Below are positions 1 to 11,719 of a stretch of 43,339 nucleotides of DNA, in pieces (position 1 is the first letter of the stretch; each line of letters opens with the position of its first letter). Source of the DNA: Pleurotus ostreatus/Saccharomyces cerevisiae fusant (taxonomy: Eukaryota; Opisthokonta); contig JAMQCK010000182.1 of NCBI GenBank assembly GCA_024196135.1, forward strand, positions 1 to 43,339, given 5' to 3'. The notes beneath the pieces were generated by a model. It had not been told where the DNA came from and did no database searches. It saw only the letters and a list, made by a program, of their open reading frames with translations. The position numbers and the translations under genes are program-made.

Positions 1-174
1 AAAATTGTATACCTACGTGCTGCGATTGCTCATCACCGCAATCATCAGGGATTGATGGATATAGATGTTGAAGGGAAGGCGTCAGGGGACGCTGTAGGCA
101 CAGAGGATTTTTTGATGGACACCGACGAGGAGGAGGAGGAGGATAGTGAAGCCGAATTTTATGGCCAGCACTAA
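1..174 (+). CDS. 3' end of an unidentified gene (acidic C-terminal tail)
   Basis: Frame 1 is open from the window edge to a TAA at 172-174, giving 57 residues. The peptide ends in a strongly acidic stretch (DTDEEEEEDSEAEF) over a GAGGAG-rich tract near 128-143. The 5' part lies outside the window, so neither the gene nor its intron structure can be judged. Acidic tails of this kind are found in nuclear proteins and in some fungal transposon proteins. I do not recognise the family. It could also be a chance open frame. Confidence 0.4.
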   Translation, partial: KIVYLRAAIAHHRNHQGLMDIDVEGKASGDAVGTEDFLMDTDEEEEEDSEAEFYGQH

Positions 175-556
175 AATTCGGAAAGAGCAGTTTATTCGTT
201 TATTATTAAGGCCTCGGTACGTATCTAGGCTCTTATGGCACTGTTTCTGGGTCAGTATAGGTCTCAGGAAGTCCACAAACATGGACTACCCACCAACGCA
301 GATGACGGCGCTCATCTTGCCACGAAAGTGTCCAAGCGGCTGATTAGTCAGCTCACGGTTTCCGAACCGGCGTTGCCGGTCACCATGCCAAAATGGGCAT
401 GCGATGGCTGATGGCGGCAAATTCCGGTCACATGACTACCTCGTGTTGCGTCTATTTAATCCTCGTCGCGCTTCAGACCTGAACCACCATCATCATCCCC
501 CGCAAACTGACCAAGAGCCTCGCTCTGTGAGGGCAATTTGCGAACGGTATCGTAAC
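175..556. other. Intergenic/5' region of FunK1 kinase A
   Basis: No gene was found here. The segment carries a TATA-like box (TATTTAA, 453-459) about 100 nt before the preferred ATG at 557. Farther up, at 364-384, is an imperfect palindrome (ACCGGCGTTGCCGGT with flanks) that resembles sequence upstream of kinases B and C. An in-frame ATG at 404 lies upstream of the TATA-like box. It would add 51 residues if used. Confidence 0.45.
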
Positions 557-3383
557 ATGGGTAAGGTGCCCTCCGAATGTCGATTCAATATCAATGTCCG
601 CACCTGCGACAAAACACGACGCTACTACTCCGTCAAGGACTTCTACTCTGCGTACGCCACGGGCTGGGAGCCTCTGACCGAAGACCAGAAACATGCTCTC
701 ACCCTCGCGCTAGACGAGGCGAACGTTCATAGGAACGGGCGATGGGTCGCGCTCCCGGACCCGAAGCCGAAGGTGTTAGAAGATGTGCACTTCAATCCGC
801 TAGAGAAGATATTCTCCGAGGTCGTCATGTTGGCAGAGAAGACCCTTCCCGATCGCTTCAAGCTCGAGAACCGAAAGACCGATTTTCGATGCCGCGCACG
901 GCTTGCCACCAGCTCTGATGCCGACGCGGACGTCCCGAGCGCGTCACATAAAGTCGACGCTGTCAACACGCGCATCGAAGCGTCCGACCCGAAAGGCGCA
1001 AGCAGTCGCTGGGGAAGCGCGCATAACTCCTACATCAGGATCCGGCAAACTGGCGAATTCGTACTCACCGCGGACGTCCTGGTCACAGGCGAGTTCAAGC
1101 CAGACGACGCGCCTGCAGATCAGTTCGATGTGCGTGACATGTTCTTCCTCTGCTGTCTGATTCTGACGAGATGTCTACAGAATATCAAGAAACAATACGC
1201 GCACGCTGGGCATGCTTTCTACAACGACGTCGGGCGCATCGCGGTGTTCTCCTTCACAATCGAGAAGACCCGAATGCGTATCTGGTGTCATACGCACGCT
1301 CGCACGGGCCTCACTGAGGCTTTTGATATACACACGGTGCGCCATCCGTCCGTTAGATATTGCTCTAGCTGACAGTTTACTCCAGAACTTCCTTGACCTT
1401 GTCGAGTTCATCCTCTTCAGCACCTACGCCCCGCTATCCGTGCTCGGTGTCGACACCACTGTTCGCAGAGTCGCAGACTCTAACAATAATCTCCAGTACC
1501 AATTCGACTGCTATGACCCGCAGACGAACGTCCGGACGAGCTACGAGACCACACGATGCCTCGACGAAGCCTTCGCCATGGAGCTTTACTCTCGTTCCAC
1601 CCGTGTCTACGAGGTTCATCAGGTTTTCGGCGACCCTCATGCCAACGAGCGGACACTCGCCAAAGAGCCTCACGTGCTGCGTGACTACTACGACCGCGCC
1701 GATGTCAAAGAAAAGAATCCAGAGCGTATCATCCAAGACGGCATCAAACAAAAACTCGAGAGCAAAGGCGTCTGGGCGGAGGCTGCTCCCCACTTCATGC
1801 GCATCAAGGAGGACGGCGTCGTCCGGATCCCTGCCTCGGTCGATACTACTGTGCCCGCTCCCGCTCTGCACGAGAAACAGCACATGCGCACCGTTTACGA
1901 ACAGCTATGCATCGACCTTTATAAGGTCAATGATCCCAAGCTCTTCTTCTATGCGATGAGCCAGGTCCCCAAAAGTGCGTAAATCAATTACTTCGGCGTC
2001 ATCATATCATGCTGATACTCCAAATCTTGCAGTCCTGCGATACGTGAAGCTCGCGGGTTATGTTCATCGCGACGTGAGCCCCGGCAATTTCCTCATGCAC
2101 TATCTCAAAAACAACGGTGGCCTCCCCGACCCCGCCACGATCTCCCAAACCGCCCGCGAGGACTGGGTGACGATCATCTCCGATCTGGAATTCGCACGGC
2201 CTTACCTAGATGCCCCTAAGGACGATCAGAACCCGGTGCGCTATAGCTCGATGCATCGCCCAGCCTTTCTTGACTTACACATGCACAGGGTACCCCGTTC
2301 TACGCTGCTGTCGAAGTGTATTATCAGAGATACAGTTTCCTCCCAGAGTATGACTTCAAGCCTCGCTTGATCATCACCGACAGCCCTGAATCCTCCGATG
2401 ACGACGAAAGGCCGGTTATTCCACCGCCCCCTCACTTTGCGTACAACTTCTACCACGACGCCGAAGCGGCCTTGTGGATGGCACTGGACTTCGTCTGCCG
2501 AAGGATCTCCTCGAAGAGACGAGCCCTGATCACTTCCGGAAAGCTCACAGCGCGAGACTTCCTCTGGGACTATGCCGCGACGATCTTCTCCTACGATTCC
2601 ACAGGCCGCTACGACCTGATGGGCAAGAATGGCGCCGAGACTTACCGGTTGCACAACGTTCTGAAGGAAGTGTACGGCGCCGACTCTCCTGTCAAGCAGC
2701 TAGCGGGCCTCGTCAGCGAGCTTGCGCGTGCATTTACTACTCTGGAAGCCACCGACCCATCAGATCCCTCGATTCAATTCAAGAGCGGGCACGCGGCTTA
2801 CGATCCCAAGCTCTTCACTGACGAGTTCTACGACGCTATGGAAACTGTCTTCCTCACTATCAGCGACTACTATGCGGAACCTGCCAACGCAGATATCTTC
2901 GTGTCTATCTATGACCCTCTCGATTCGGATCCAACGGCGCAGATGGCGCCGAGGCCGCTGCCTTCCGATCACTTCCATTGCGATCTCAACCACGACAGAG
3001 ATTATCACACAGTAGAAGCGGGTGCCGGGAACTACAGTGACGATGGGACTGGTGCTGATGATGTCTCGGGTGCTCATGGCCCTCACAACGGTACGGCGGC
3101 GTCAAAGACCACCAGCGAGGACGCCAAAACGACGACCGACGCGGCTACCACGGCTGGAAGCAAAACTTCAGGCTCCTCAGCCGCCGCTCGCGATATAGCT
3201 TCTGAGAAGAAGAGGAAGCGCGGCGACGACGCGTTCACCGAACCTCAAGCTCCTGCGCGCAAGGTCAGGCGCACGCGTATCAAGGGAGCGGAACCGACGC
3301 GTCGATCTAAACGAATAGCGGCTTTGCTGCAGTCTCAGCAGGTCGCGACACAGAATCAGCCTGCTGGAAGGACGACTCTTTGA
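557..3383 (+). CDS. FunK1-family fungal protein kinase (copy A)
   Basis: Model of 871 aa with exons 557-1129, 1181-1336, 1386-1974, 2033-2235 and 2289-3383; all junctions keep frame. It matches the FunK1 fungal-type kinase family, which is expanded in mushroom-forming fungi and of largely unknown substrate. The visible catalytic loop is HRDVSPGNF (His 451 to Asp 453), followed by a DLEFARP segment in place of DFG. The N-terminal ~240 residues are a FunK1-type leader with the motif GHAFYNDVGR. The residue expected to be the ATP-binding Lys appears as Arg 342 (VLRDYY). The C-terminus is Ser/Thr/basic-rich with PTRRSKRIA and looks nuclear. Exon 2 is 156 nt in copies A, B and C alike. The start at 557 is chosen because a TATA-like box sits at 453. 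An ATG at 404 is the alternative. Confidence 0.85.
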
Positions 3384-3787
3384 AAGCGAGAGGTGCAGCC
3401 TACCGAGACTCGGACGCGAGCTCTGCGACCTAGAAAAGCGCGTGGAACAGGTTCGCAGTAATACTCACAGAGAGTTACTAGAGAGGATCAGATAGGATTC
3501 TGCTTTCATGTACTTGTATACAGATTTCTCTGTATACTCAGCTCAGCCTTTGACTTGGATTGTATACGGACCGAGTCCTGAGCCCGCCCGAGCAATTTCA
3601 GACTTTGAGCCAAAGTTGAACTTCACCATTCACGTGATCGTGTGACCGTGGACACGTCAGTCGGCACCGGGCCGGACTGGAACCTTCGCGCGACTTGCCT
3701 CCGCTGCCTTTCTAAAGCACAATAAACGCAACTTGTACTTCTACCACCAACTCCAGCTGAATTCACGACACCTATACGACTCTCAAC
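3384..3787. other. Intergenic between FunK1 A and Derlin
   Basis: This 404-bp gap separates two genes on the same strand. It should hold the kinase 3'-UTR and the Derlin promoter. The only structure I see is a perfect 8-bp stem (GTATACAG/CTGTATAC) with a 6-nt loop at 3516-3537. It lies 130 nt past the kinase stop and is a possible 3'-end structure. No open frame of note was found. Confidence 0.4.
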
Positions 3788-4873
3788 ATGGACGGCTTCG
3801 TTGCAGAAATCAGGAAAATACCGCCAGTCACCCGCTTTCTATGCATCTCCTCGCTAGGGGTGACTTTGACCACCCTCATGAACCTCGTGAGTCCGTACAG
3901 GGTTCTGTACGTGCAGGATCTGGTGTTGCGAAGATTTGAGGTGCGTGGAAGTCTCTCTGAGTGTAAGGGGACGCGCTGACTTCCTAGCAGATATGGCGAC
4001 TGTACACCAGCTTCTTCCTGGGAGGTCAGCTCGCATGGCGCGCTTGAAAGGGCACTTCAACTTACCTTGTGAACTTGCAGGGGGTGGAATTAACTACATC
4101 TTTGAGCTTGCGATGCTCTAGTGCGTCCCCCTTCAGTCCATATGTTCAATTCTGACCCATCGCCGCAGCCGCACCGCCAATGAACTCGAAGAAGGCCCCT
4201 ACGCAAGGCGATCCTCCGACCTCGCCTGGCAGCTCTTCATAGCCAATTTTGCCACAGTTGTACGTCCCTTATTCCTCCCCTTCCCCTCGCTTTTCTCCCA
4301 TCTCCCATCTCTCACTCTTCGCTCCGCCCTTTCCCAAGCCCAACCCAACTAACTCACCTCCCAGATCGCCTCCACCCCCCTCCATCCCTTCATCTTCACG
4401 CGCCCCATGCTCGTCTGTCTCACCTACCTCTCCGCCCAACTCGCACCGCCAGGCGCCCAAAGCAGCCTCTTCGGCCTCATCACCTTCCCCGTGCGCTACA
4501 TGCCCTTCGTTATGGTCGGGCTCGACCTGCTCATGGGCGGGCCGGGCGCGGCGGCGCAGTCCTGCGTCGGTGCCGCTATCGGCCATCTGTGGTGGTGGGG
4601 CGTGTGGGGTGCTGGCCTTGGGGGGCAGGGCCCGTTGAGTGGTGAGTGTTTGGCTTTTGGGTTATGGAGGAGATGCTGACGACATGTTTAGCGTTTGGTG
4701 AAGCACCGCGGTGGTTGAGGAATCTGTTTGGTGAGAGCGGCCCGAGGGGCGGCTCCCAAGGTGGCTTCAGGATGGGCGGTACGGGCGTGCATGTTGTGCC
4801 CCCACGTCGGGCGCAGGCGGCGTCTGGGTCGACGTCGGGACACAACTGGGGTCATGGAAGGCGGCTTGGCTAG
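3788..4873 (+). CDS. Derlin (Der1-like ERAD membrane protein)
   Basis: Model of 258 aa with exons 3788-3940, 3991-4024, 4081-4120, 4169-4259, 4365-4641 and 4692-4873. Derlins are rhomboid-like ER membrane proteins that help move misfolded proteins to the cytosol for degradation. The N-terminus runs MDGFVAEIRKIPPVTR into a hydrophobic helix. Then come IWRLYTSFFLGG, with the WR pair of the family, and YIFELAMLYRTANELEEG. Several further membrane segments follow, ending with a Gly-rich hydrophilic tail. There is no catalytic Ser-His pair, as expected for a pseudoprotease. The length fits fungal Derlins. Exons 2 and 3 are only 34 and 40 nt. Whether it is a Der1 or Dfm1 orthologue cannot be told from sequence alone. 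Confidence 0.88.
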
Positions 4874-5221
4874 GCAGCCTTGATAGGAGCCTTGGGTCAG
4901 CGAACCTAGGTATGCGTCTCGTCCAGTGAAGCTAAGTAGCGTGCATGTTTGTATTATAGGTGCTTTCGAACTGCTCGATCACAAGTCATTGTTTTCATTC
5001 AAACTGAAGTCATTGAAAAGTTTCCAGGTTACTGAACAGTGTTCGAAATCGCTCGTATATGGCGTGGGTACTTCGCGAGCTGATAGCATGCGCTCACTTG
5101 CCTATCTTCCGTCGTTCACATGTGCAAGTCGGTGTTGCGTCGGACCTGCATGCGCATATATACTATACCAGAACAACTCTTGATGCTTCCCCACCTTCCT
5201 TCCCGCATGACATAGGCCACG
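4874..5221. promoter_or_regulatory. Intergenic region and putative PNGase A promoter
   Basis: This 348-bp gap lies between two plus-strand genes. A TATA-like run (CATATATACTAT) lies at about 5154-5165, roughly 60 nt before the ATG at 5222. It fits a core promoter. I see no other structure. Confidence 0.4.
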
Positions 5222-7638
5222 ATGAGGGTAGAAATATGGCCATTGACGCTCGCGCTTGCGACGATTTCCGCCGCTCAGCTCACCCCGGAAGAGCTTCAGC
5301 CCCTTCTCGATGGCCTCGCCTACCGACCCACGGGTGATTCCGTTCATGCCCTGGACAAGCGCGTCCCCCTCATGACCGACGACCCGACCATCGCGCCTTT
5401 GGTTGACCTGCAGCTTTTCGCGCCTACGGTCGTGCCTTTGGATGGCACAAGCTGCTCGCAGGTAATTTCCTGTACCGACGGGTCAATTGAGGGGAAGCTT
5501 ACCTATAATACTACTCGCCTAGGTTCTCCTGCAGCATACCTTTGGTGACGGGTCGTACGGCGCGCCCACGGTCGTGGACTACACGCCGCCTACACACAGG
5601 GCGTGCGGGGAGGTGGGGAAGTGGGCAGCGATTAGCTTGAATTTGACTGTGTATTCGTGAGTTTCCTTCCTTCTCATTGGTGTTTCCTGAACAACGATTG
5701 TTGAATATGTGACCACAGGGAAGGGACGCAATACGATCGACTTGGCGTAAGTGCATTTTCACAGCAGAACCTACACGAGCTGACGCAGAAGATCTCGCAG
5801 TCCATATATCTGTCGCATGCAGAGAGTAAGCTTCACTTTATGCTACTTGACGCGCTAGCTAACGATGCAATCAGTATGGCGGACTTCCTCTGCGGAACCC
5901 ACGAAGACAGGGACCATTTGGACGACGTAGGCCTTTGACTCTTTGCGTACTTGCCTCTCCTTTAGATCATTCTGTGTAGGATCAAGGACGTTACACACTA
6001 CGCTGCACTCTTCGCGCAAGAGGGCGACTTGCTCATGGACTTCGGCAACATAGTGGACGAGAGCTTGTACGTGTTGTGTCTCTCTGTTGAAGCTCGCTCA
6101 AGCTACTTTCCATAGGCTACTTGACGGCGCCTTCGATGGCAAGTGGTGCAATCCTCACCGGGCCAAGAATGACTGACCTTCCTCCAGTGACCCTCACCGC
6201 AACGTTTTACGCACCTACCGAGTCATTTCCTACGCCAGAGACAGCAGACATCATTATTCCACTATCGCTAGGCGTCTCCGATGCGGCGAATTACTTCACC
6301 CTCGATAGCGATGCAGGAGGGTCGACGGCGGTTTCCATCCCACCTAACACGACGGAAGCTTTCGTCGAGGTCTACTGTTCTGGAAATTCTGCAGAGGAGT
6401 TCTGGTATCTCAGTAAGCTCGGTTTGGCATGTGTGCGAGAATAACACCCAAACAATGACCGAATCACTCTAGACACACCCGACGAGTTCTCTGGCTACTT
6501 CCCCTCAAGCACCGGCCTCATCGCCAAAGGCCCCTTCCGCGAGATTCAGGTGCTCGTCGATGGCACGCTCGCTGCCATCGTCTGGCCCTACCCAGTAATC
6601 TACACCGGCGGCGTCACACCCTCCCTCTGGCGCCCTCTGACTTCCTACGGGGCGTACGATGCGCCTACGTACTGGGTCGATTTGACCCCGGTGCTTCCAT
6701 TGTTTCTGGACAGCTCGACGGCGGCGGCGAATGGGACGCATAACATCACACTCGCGGTGGTGGGGCAGGGGGAGGTGGGATCCACCATCAACTCGAATTG
6801 GTTCGTATCGGGAGGGCTGCACTTGCGGCTGGGTGTCGGATCGACGAGTGGGAGGATTACGAAGTACGAGGCACCTGCAAGGGCTGAGATTACGACGACT
6901 GGCGGTGCGAGTGAGGGCAATGTGACGGTGTGGACGAAGGTTGAGGCGAAGCGCTCTTTGCTCATCGAGGCGGAGTTGGCGACGCCGGGAGGAAACAAGA
7001 CAGTGCGATCCGAGCAGAGCGCCAGTTACTTCAATTCGCAACTTTACGCGGATCAAGGCTGGTTGCAGGTACGACTTTGCCACAAACTCGCAGGTGCGAG
7101 TATCGCTCGACGCTGACGAACTTCAGTGGGCGAATCAGTCCACAATTGGCACGACCACGTCAACGCATGGTGGCATACAAAGACTACGCGATGCATTCGA
7201 GTACCCCCTAGCGGTATTCTCTAATTACTCGCTTTACGAGATGCAATACGGTGCGCATTCTCATCTCTCATGCAGATTCGCGTCTGACTGGGTGTGCCAG
7301 GCGCCTACGGATCCTCCATCAACCAATCCCACACCCGTGCGCTCAGCGCTCCCTTCACCCCGACCAAGCGCCTGCAATCCATACAAAGAGCCGTCGGGGA
7401 GATCGGTATGGACGACTGGCCAGGACTTCGACATGCGATCAACGGCACTGGCGCGACGGAGCAGACGCTCGCGTACCAGGACGCGCGAGGGCAGACCTAC
7501 TTTCGCGACGCTGCAACGAAGAACGATGGGTGGGTACGCGATGCGGTGTGGGGGACGCTGGCGGGTGCGAATCCGGCGGTTCCGCGAGAGCAGATCTATG
7601 GTCCTGAGGGTGGACCAGGATTTCGGAGAGACGTTTAG
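5222..7638 (+). CDS. Secreted peptide-N4-(N-acetyl-beta-glucosaminyl)asparagine amidase A (PNGase A-like)
   Basis: Model of 619 aa in 11 exons: 5222-5461, 5535-5656, 5719-5746, 5801-5825, 5875-5926, 5980-6066, 6116-6138, 6188-6412, 6473-7068, 7127-7250 and 7301-7638. PNGase A enzymes cleave N-glycans from glycopeptides in secretory or acidic compartments. An N-terminal signal peptide (about 1-19) is followed by a dibasic KR at 46-47, a possible Kex2 processing site. Family-like segments include VVDYTPPTHRACG, DRLGSIYLSHAEIWRTS, TIWTTIKDVTHY and NSNWFVSGGLHLRLG. Several N-glycosylation sequons are present. Intron 7 (6139-6187) needs a GC donor (GCAAGT). The 3' end is uncertain: the simplest stop is 7636-7638. 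A second frame continuing to 7696 encodes a protein-like tail (DFGETFSLHLLRNHYQAY) that a different last splice could use. Confidence 0.82.
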
Positions 7639-7776
7639 CTTGCACCTTCTGCGTAATCACTACCAGGCTTACGTTGCGAACCTGAAGTCCATCTAAGAAG
7701 GCAAAGGCGTGTGCTGCTCGCACGCCCGTAGGTGGAGTTACATTTAGCGTTGGTATACATTCTCGATCTCGTCTAT

Positions 7777-10726
7777 CTACCTCCTTACACCCGTGGTTTT
7801 GGGGCGCCTGCGACTGGTCGACCGAGTCTTGGGGGCTGCTTGCGCTTCCATGTCCTCAGCTTTCTTAGCCTTGGCCGCTAGCCGGCTAGACCGACGAGTT
7901 GGCTCCGAGCTAGGGCGAACCCGCTTCCGTGGCGGCTTTGAATCCGCGGCTGCTCCTCGAGTGGTACGCTTCTGCGTGCCACGACGAGAATGGGAGGACG
8001 CATCGGTGGACTCGTCTTCGCCTGCGGACCTTTTTGTGCCGGCACGCGGCGATGGAGGCTCAGGCCAATCCTCGCTCCCGGACCCTTCTTCGGAGATGGC
8101 CTCCTGCAAGTTGAATGCAAGCGGGCGAGGGCCTATATCACGCGGTTCCGAGGCCATGCGCGGGGGCGAGATGACCCCTGCGGGCGGAGGCGGTACCCGG
8201 ATGAACTCCTCGTCATCGTGCAGGTAGGCATTGCTGACGTCCCGGAAAGTCGCTTCCATGAGGTCGTATATATCCTCAGTGAACAGTGAGTCGTCGAGTA
8301 CTTTGCGTCCGTGATCAAGCTGAATGACTGGCACGTGCGCACTATCTTCAATCCGGCTGTAGGCGTTGCGAAGTTGGCCAATGAGATCGAAGATCTTCAA
8401 GATAGGCGCCTCAGCGCCATGAATGGCCATCAGCGCTTGGCCGTGAGTCGCTGTCTCCGCCCCGTCGATGATACAGTCGCTGCGCGGCTTCGAGCCCAGC
8501 AATTTGCCGGGGAAGAGATCGGCTGCGTGTTGTCGCAAAACGGCGTCAGCGGGGCCCCATGGTGTCGATACGTCGAGTTTGCTCTTCGGGATCCTTCGGA
8601 ATGCGAAGTCCAACGCCAACCAGAGAGCAGCCTCCAGATCATGGTAGTAGTTGAACGAAAAGAATTGCGCAATTGCGGGAACGGTGAACGCGTCGGTGTG
8701 CTGTGGCTTGAATTCATGTTTTTGCTGTTGCACTTCGACAGCAACAAATCCCGGTGTTCCCTATTTTGTACAATCAGTCGACATATAAGAAGCTGAGGGC
8801 AGAGCACATACCGTAAGAGGGTCGTGTCCAGTACCACCGCGATAAGGTCTGGCATACTCGAGGTCGGAGACGAGAGTAATCCATTTATCGAGCTCAGCGT
8901 TTATCTCCTTTGGAAGCGTCCCGCTCGCGTGATACAGCAGGAAATTGCCTGGACTGACGTCCCTATGCACATATCCGGCGCGCTTGAGGTACTTCAGGAC
9001 TGCGACATGCGTCAGTTTACATCGCAAACGGATGGTTGTGGACACATACTCTTGACGACCTGGCTCAAGCCGTAGAAATATAGCGCAGGACTAGAGACCG
9101 AGCCCAAATCCAGGCAAAGTTGCGTGTATACGGTGCGACAATGCTTCTTCCCGTGAACTCGCAGAATGGGGTCGGAATCCGCCTGAGGCGCAAGCTTAGA
9201 CACGCCGTTGCGTGAGCCGGAGGTTCGGATCGCGGAGGCCGACTTGACTTTCGGGGCGGCAGGAGCTGCTTCCTTGGGGTTGTTTTTCCGCTTCCAGTGA
9301 TAGAATTTGGAGCCGGCAGGGGGAGGAGGAACGCTGCTGCTCGTCGACGGGTCCGCCGGTGGGTATCGGACCGCGCCGTCCTCCTCGATGCCCATGAAGT
9401 GACGCTCGATGTCGGGCCAGTCGGGAAGTGGTTCCAGTTCGCGCATGATGTTCTTCTGTATGACGCCTTCGTCCTGCACGTCGCTGTAGACCCAGTAGTC
9501 GCGAAGAACATTGAACGCCGGATCGAAGACGCGGTCCGCATGGGAGTCTGCATTCTGGAGGACGAGGTGCACCGTGTACACACGCATTGAGCGTGTATAG
9601 AGCTGCTTGGAGGCGACGTCCTCAAGCACGTTGACGGTCTGATAGGTCTTGTAGGATCCGTCTTCGGCGTAGATGTCGAATTGGTACTGCAGCTTGGCCT
9701 TGTCGTCCAAGACACGACGGACCGTGGGATCGATACCGAGCATCGACAAAGGCGCATACGTGTTGAAGAGGATGAACTCGACTAACCATTGAGGTTCCTG
9801 AAAGACGACGTCAGCGTCGAAGTCACATGTGGTTAGTTCAGGGCGACGCACATCGTATATGTCGAACAGCGCGGAAACAACGGTGTGCGAGCGGCTGTGA
9901 TACCACAGTCGCATGTTGGAGTCCTCGATAGTGAACGACAAGACGGCAGCACGACCGACATCGTTCCAGAAAGCATGGCCGGCAAATCCCAATGTCTTGT
10001 CTTCGTTCTGTGATATGCGTCAGAAGAAGAAAAGAGAGAAAAATCAGGGGCACATACGTCTATAACGTCCCTGTCTGTATCGTGCAGCTTCAACTCGCCG
10101 GTGTTCGTCAAGTCGGCGGTCATGATTCTTTCGCCATTGTAGTCGGCCCACGCGTTGCGGGCGCTGCCTCCTTGTATCGCTCCGGAAGGATAGGAGGAAT
10201 GGAGCCTGACGAACATCGCGTCGACACGCTGAGAGGAGCCCGGGACTTCTGAATCCGTAGTGTGCAGAGGGCGACACATGAACTTGGTCGTGCGCTTGGC
10301 ACGCGAGAAGCGCTTCTTCAAAGTACGTTCCGCCACTTCGAGAACGCGCTCGACGACCTTCTCGAGTCGTCGGAAGTGGGTGTCTTCGTGCGTCCGACGA
10401 GCCTTGCTGCCGGTCTTCGTACGGGTCTTCTTGTAGGGCGGAAGGTCGGCCCACACGCCCTCCTTGTTGATGACCTTGTCACGGAGTAAAGCCGCGTACA
10501 GCTTCTCCCACTCGCTGCGCGAGAGGCGCTTCCAATCAGGAAGGTACGTTTGATAGAATGCGTTCATGCCAGCGACACGCGTTCTGCCCCCTTGGGCGGC
10601 GGTGTCTCGATGGCGAGCGCGAGCATCCTTCAAACTCTCGCTGTCCATACTATGGATAGAGTAGAGGCGAGTGAGAAGTGGTGTATCGGGGTAGAATCGG
10701 AGGCGCGGTAGCTGTACGGACGGCAT
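7777..10726 (-). CDS. FunK1-family fungal protein kinase (copy B)
   Basis: Model of 914 aa with exons 10726-10058, 10007-9852, 9797-9050, 8999-8812 and 8760-7777; total length is in frame. It belongs to the same family and has the same intron positions as copies A and C. Visible motifs are GHAFWNDVGR, VLRDYWVYSD (Arg 374 where the ATP lysine is expected), HRDVSPGNF (His 536 to Asp 538) and DLEYARPY. The C-terminal tail is basic and Ser-rich with PTRRSSRLAAKAKK, suggesting nuclear location. The intron at 9851-9798 is 54 nt with no stop, so an unspliced form would add 18 residues. Start: ATG 10726 in context CACCATG, 75 nt below a TATA box (ttttata at 10800-10806). The gene is tail-to-tail with PNGase A, only about 140 bp away. 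Confidence 0.85.
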
Positions 10727-10987
10727 GGTGAGCCACAGCGCGTAGATGCGTCGATGGAAAGAAGCGGGGAAAGGCAACGAGGAGGAGCATCTACATACCT
10801 TTTATATTCTCCGGGCCTCAGCCAAACACAAATGACAGGACAAAGACAGAGCGGAGTACGTCGGGCACTGGTGGTGGCGCTTGAACAAGAACAAACGCGT
10901 TGATCACACGCGCGTTGATTACCGGCATGTCTCGGCATACGCCGTAATCTCCCCTTTTGGAAGGAGACTGGTTGATGTTTGCCAGGT
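10727..10987 (-). promoter_or_regulatory. Upstream region of FunK1 kinase B with TATA box
   Basis: A TATAAAA box on the minus strand occupies 10800-10806. Sequence at about 10860-10980 resembles the region upstream of kinase C at about 16840-16965. Shared pieces include TGGTGGCG, TGATTACCGGC / TGATGACCGGC, TCTCGGCA and TTTGGAAG...TGGTTGA. The shared block suggests that promoters were copied along with the kinase genes. Confidence 0.5.
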
Positions 10988-11327
10988 ATGGACCCGGTCT
11001 AGTCTGGGATGAGTGGCAGTGGGCGTCGCACCCCAGCTTTCGTGGGAAGAAGTTTGACGGTTCCGCGACGTCGGCCATCTCCGAAAGCCTCGAAATGGCT
11101 GAAGACCTTCCGTTTAGCTTTGGGCCGGCCTCCCAACTTGCCCGTCATCGCGCTCACTGACACGCCGATTCCGGTCATGTTGGGCCTTGTTGGGCGGGTC
11201 GGAACCGCGAGATGTCGTTCACCTGTCAAGAAAGTTCCCACGAAAGCTGGGGTGCGAAGCCCCGCGTCACTCGTTCCAGACTCTCTTCTGAAAACTAGAG
11301 TCGGGTCCCGAGACTAGACCCGGTCCA
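10988..11327. repeat. Degraded inverted-repeat element
   Basis: Two arms face each other: 10988-11048 and 11235-11327. They share a perfect 22-nt block (11027-11048 against 11235-11256, inverted; core CCCCAGCTTTCGTGGG). At the outer ends is an 18-nt match with one mismatch (ATGGACCCGGTCTAGTCT at 10988-11005 against 11310-11327). The right arm carries about 33 nt more than the left. There is no coding capacity, and I could not find a convincing target duplication. It is probably the remains of a small foldback DNA transposon. Confidence 0.55.
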
Positions 11328-11542
11328 TTCTTTGAATTCAGGCTCAGCCAGTCCGAATGTCTCAAGGCTATCAATTTCAGGGCCCTGGTTACACATTACA
11401 AACGGCGCACACAAAGACTGTTGCCGCAAAAGGCAAGCTGCATTCCGTCTGCGCAGTGCGAGGCCATTCATCAACCTGACTTGTCGATTCATTCTCCGAC
11501 AACGTAAGGCCGCCCCTCGCCGGACCCCCAGTGTATCTGATC
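11328..11542. other. Intergenic, no recognised feature
   Basis: About 215 bp between the degraded inverted repeat and the mobile element that follows. Open frames exist on both strands but look like chance. I see no promoter, RNA or repeat signature here. Confidence 0.4.
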
Positions 11543-11599
11543 GCGTTGTTCTAGACCGGAGCCCTCCCATGCCAAAAGCGAAGCGGCATGGGAGGGACC

Positions 11600-11719
11600 G
11601 GTAAAATACGTCAGAATTTTGGCTGACAGGCCTTATGATCGAATTTGTGACAAAACGTGCGCGACGGCATTGTCCGAGGCAGCCAAAATTTCCTTTTTGG
11701 GGACTTAGAGGCGACCGCC
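11600..11719 (+). repeat. Left 120-bp terminal inverted repeat
   Basis: It starts GGTAAAATACGTCAGAATTT and ends GGCGACCGCC. It is 119/120 identical to the reverse complement of 12181-12300. It contains a self-complementary pair at 11615-11625 and 11680-11690. Confidence 0.92.

Noticed and set aside
404..556. Upstream in-frame ATG of FunK1 A as the true start
   Set aside because: The TATA-like box at 453-459 lies downstream of it, and spacing from TATA to 557 fits copies B and C. Kept only as an alternative.
3516..3537. Hairpin as a bacterial-type terminator
   Set aside because: The genome is eukaryotic and an 8-bp AT-rich stem without a T-tract has no such role. Noted only as a possible 3'-end structure.
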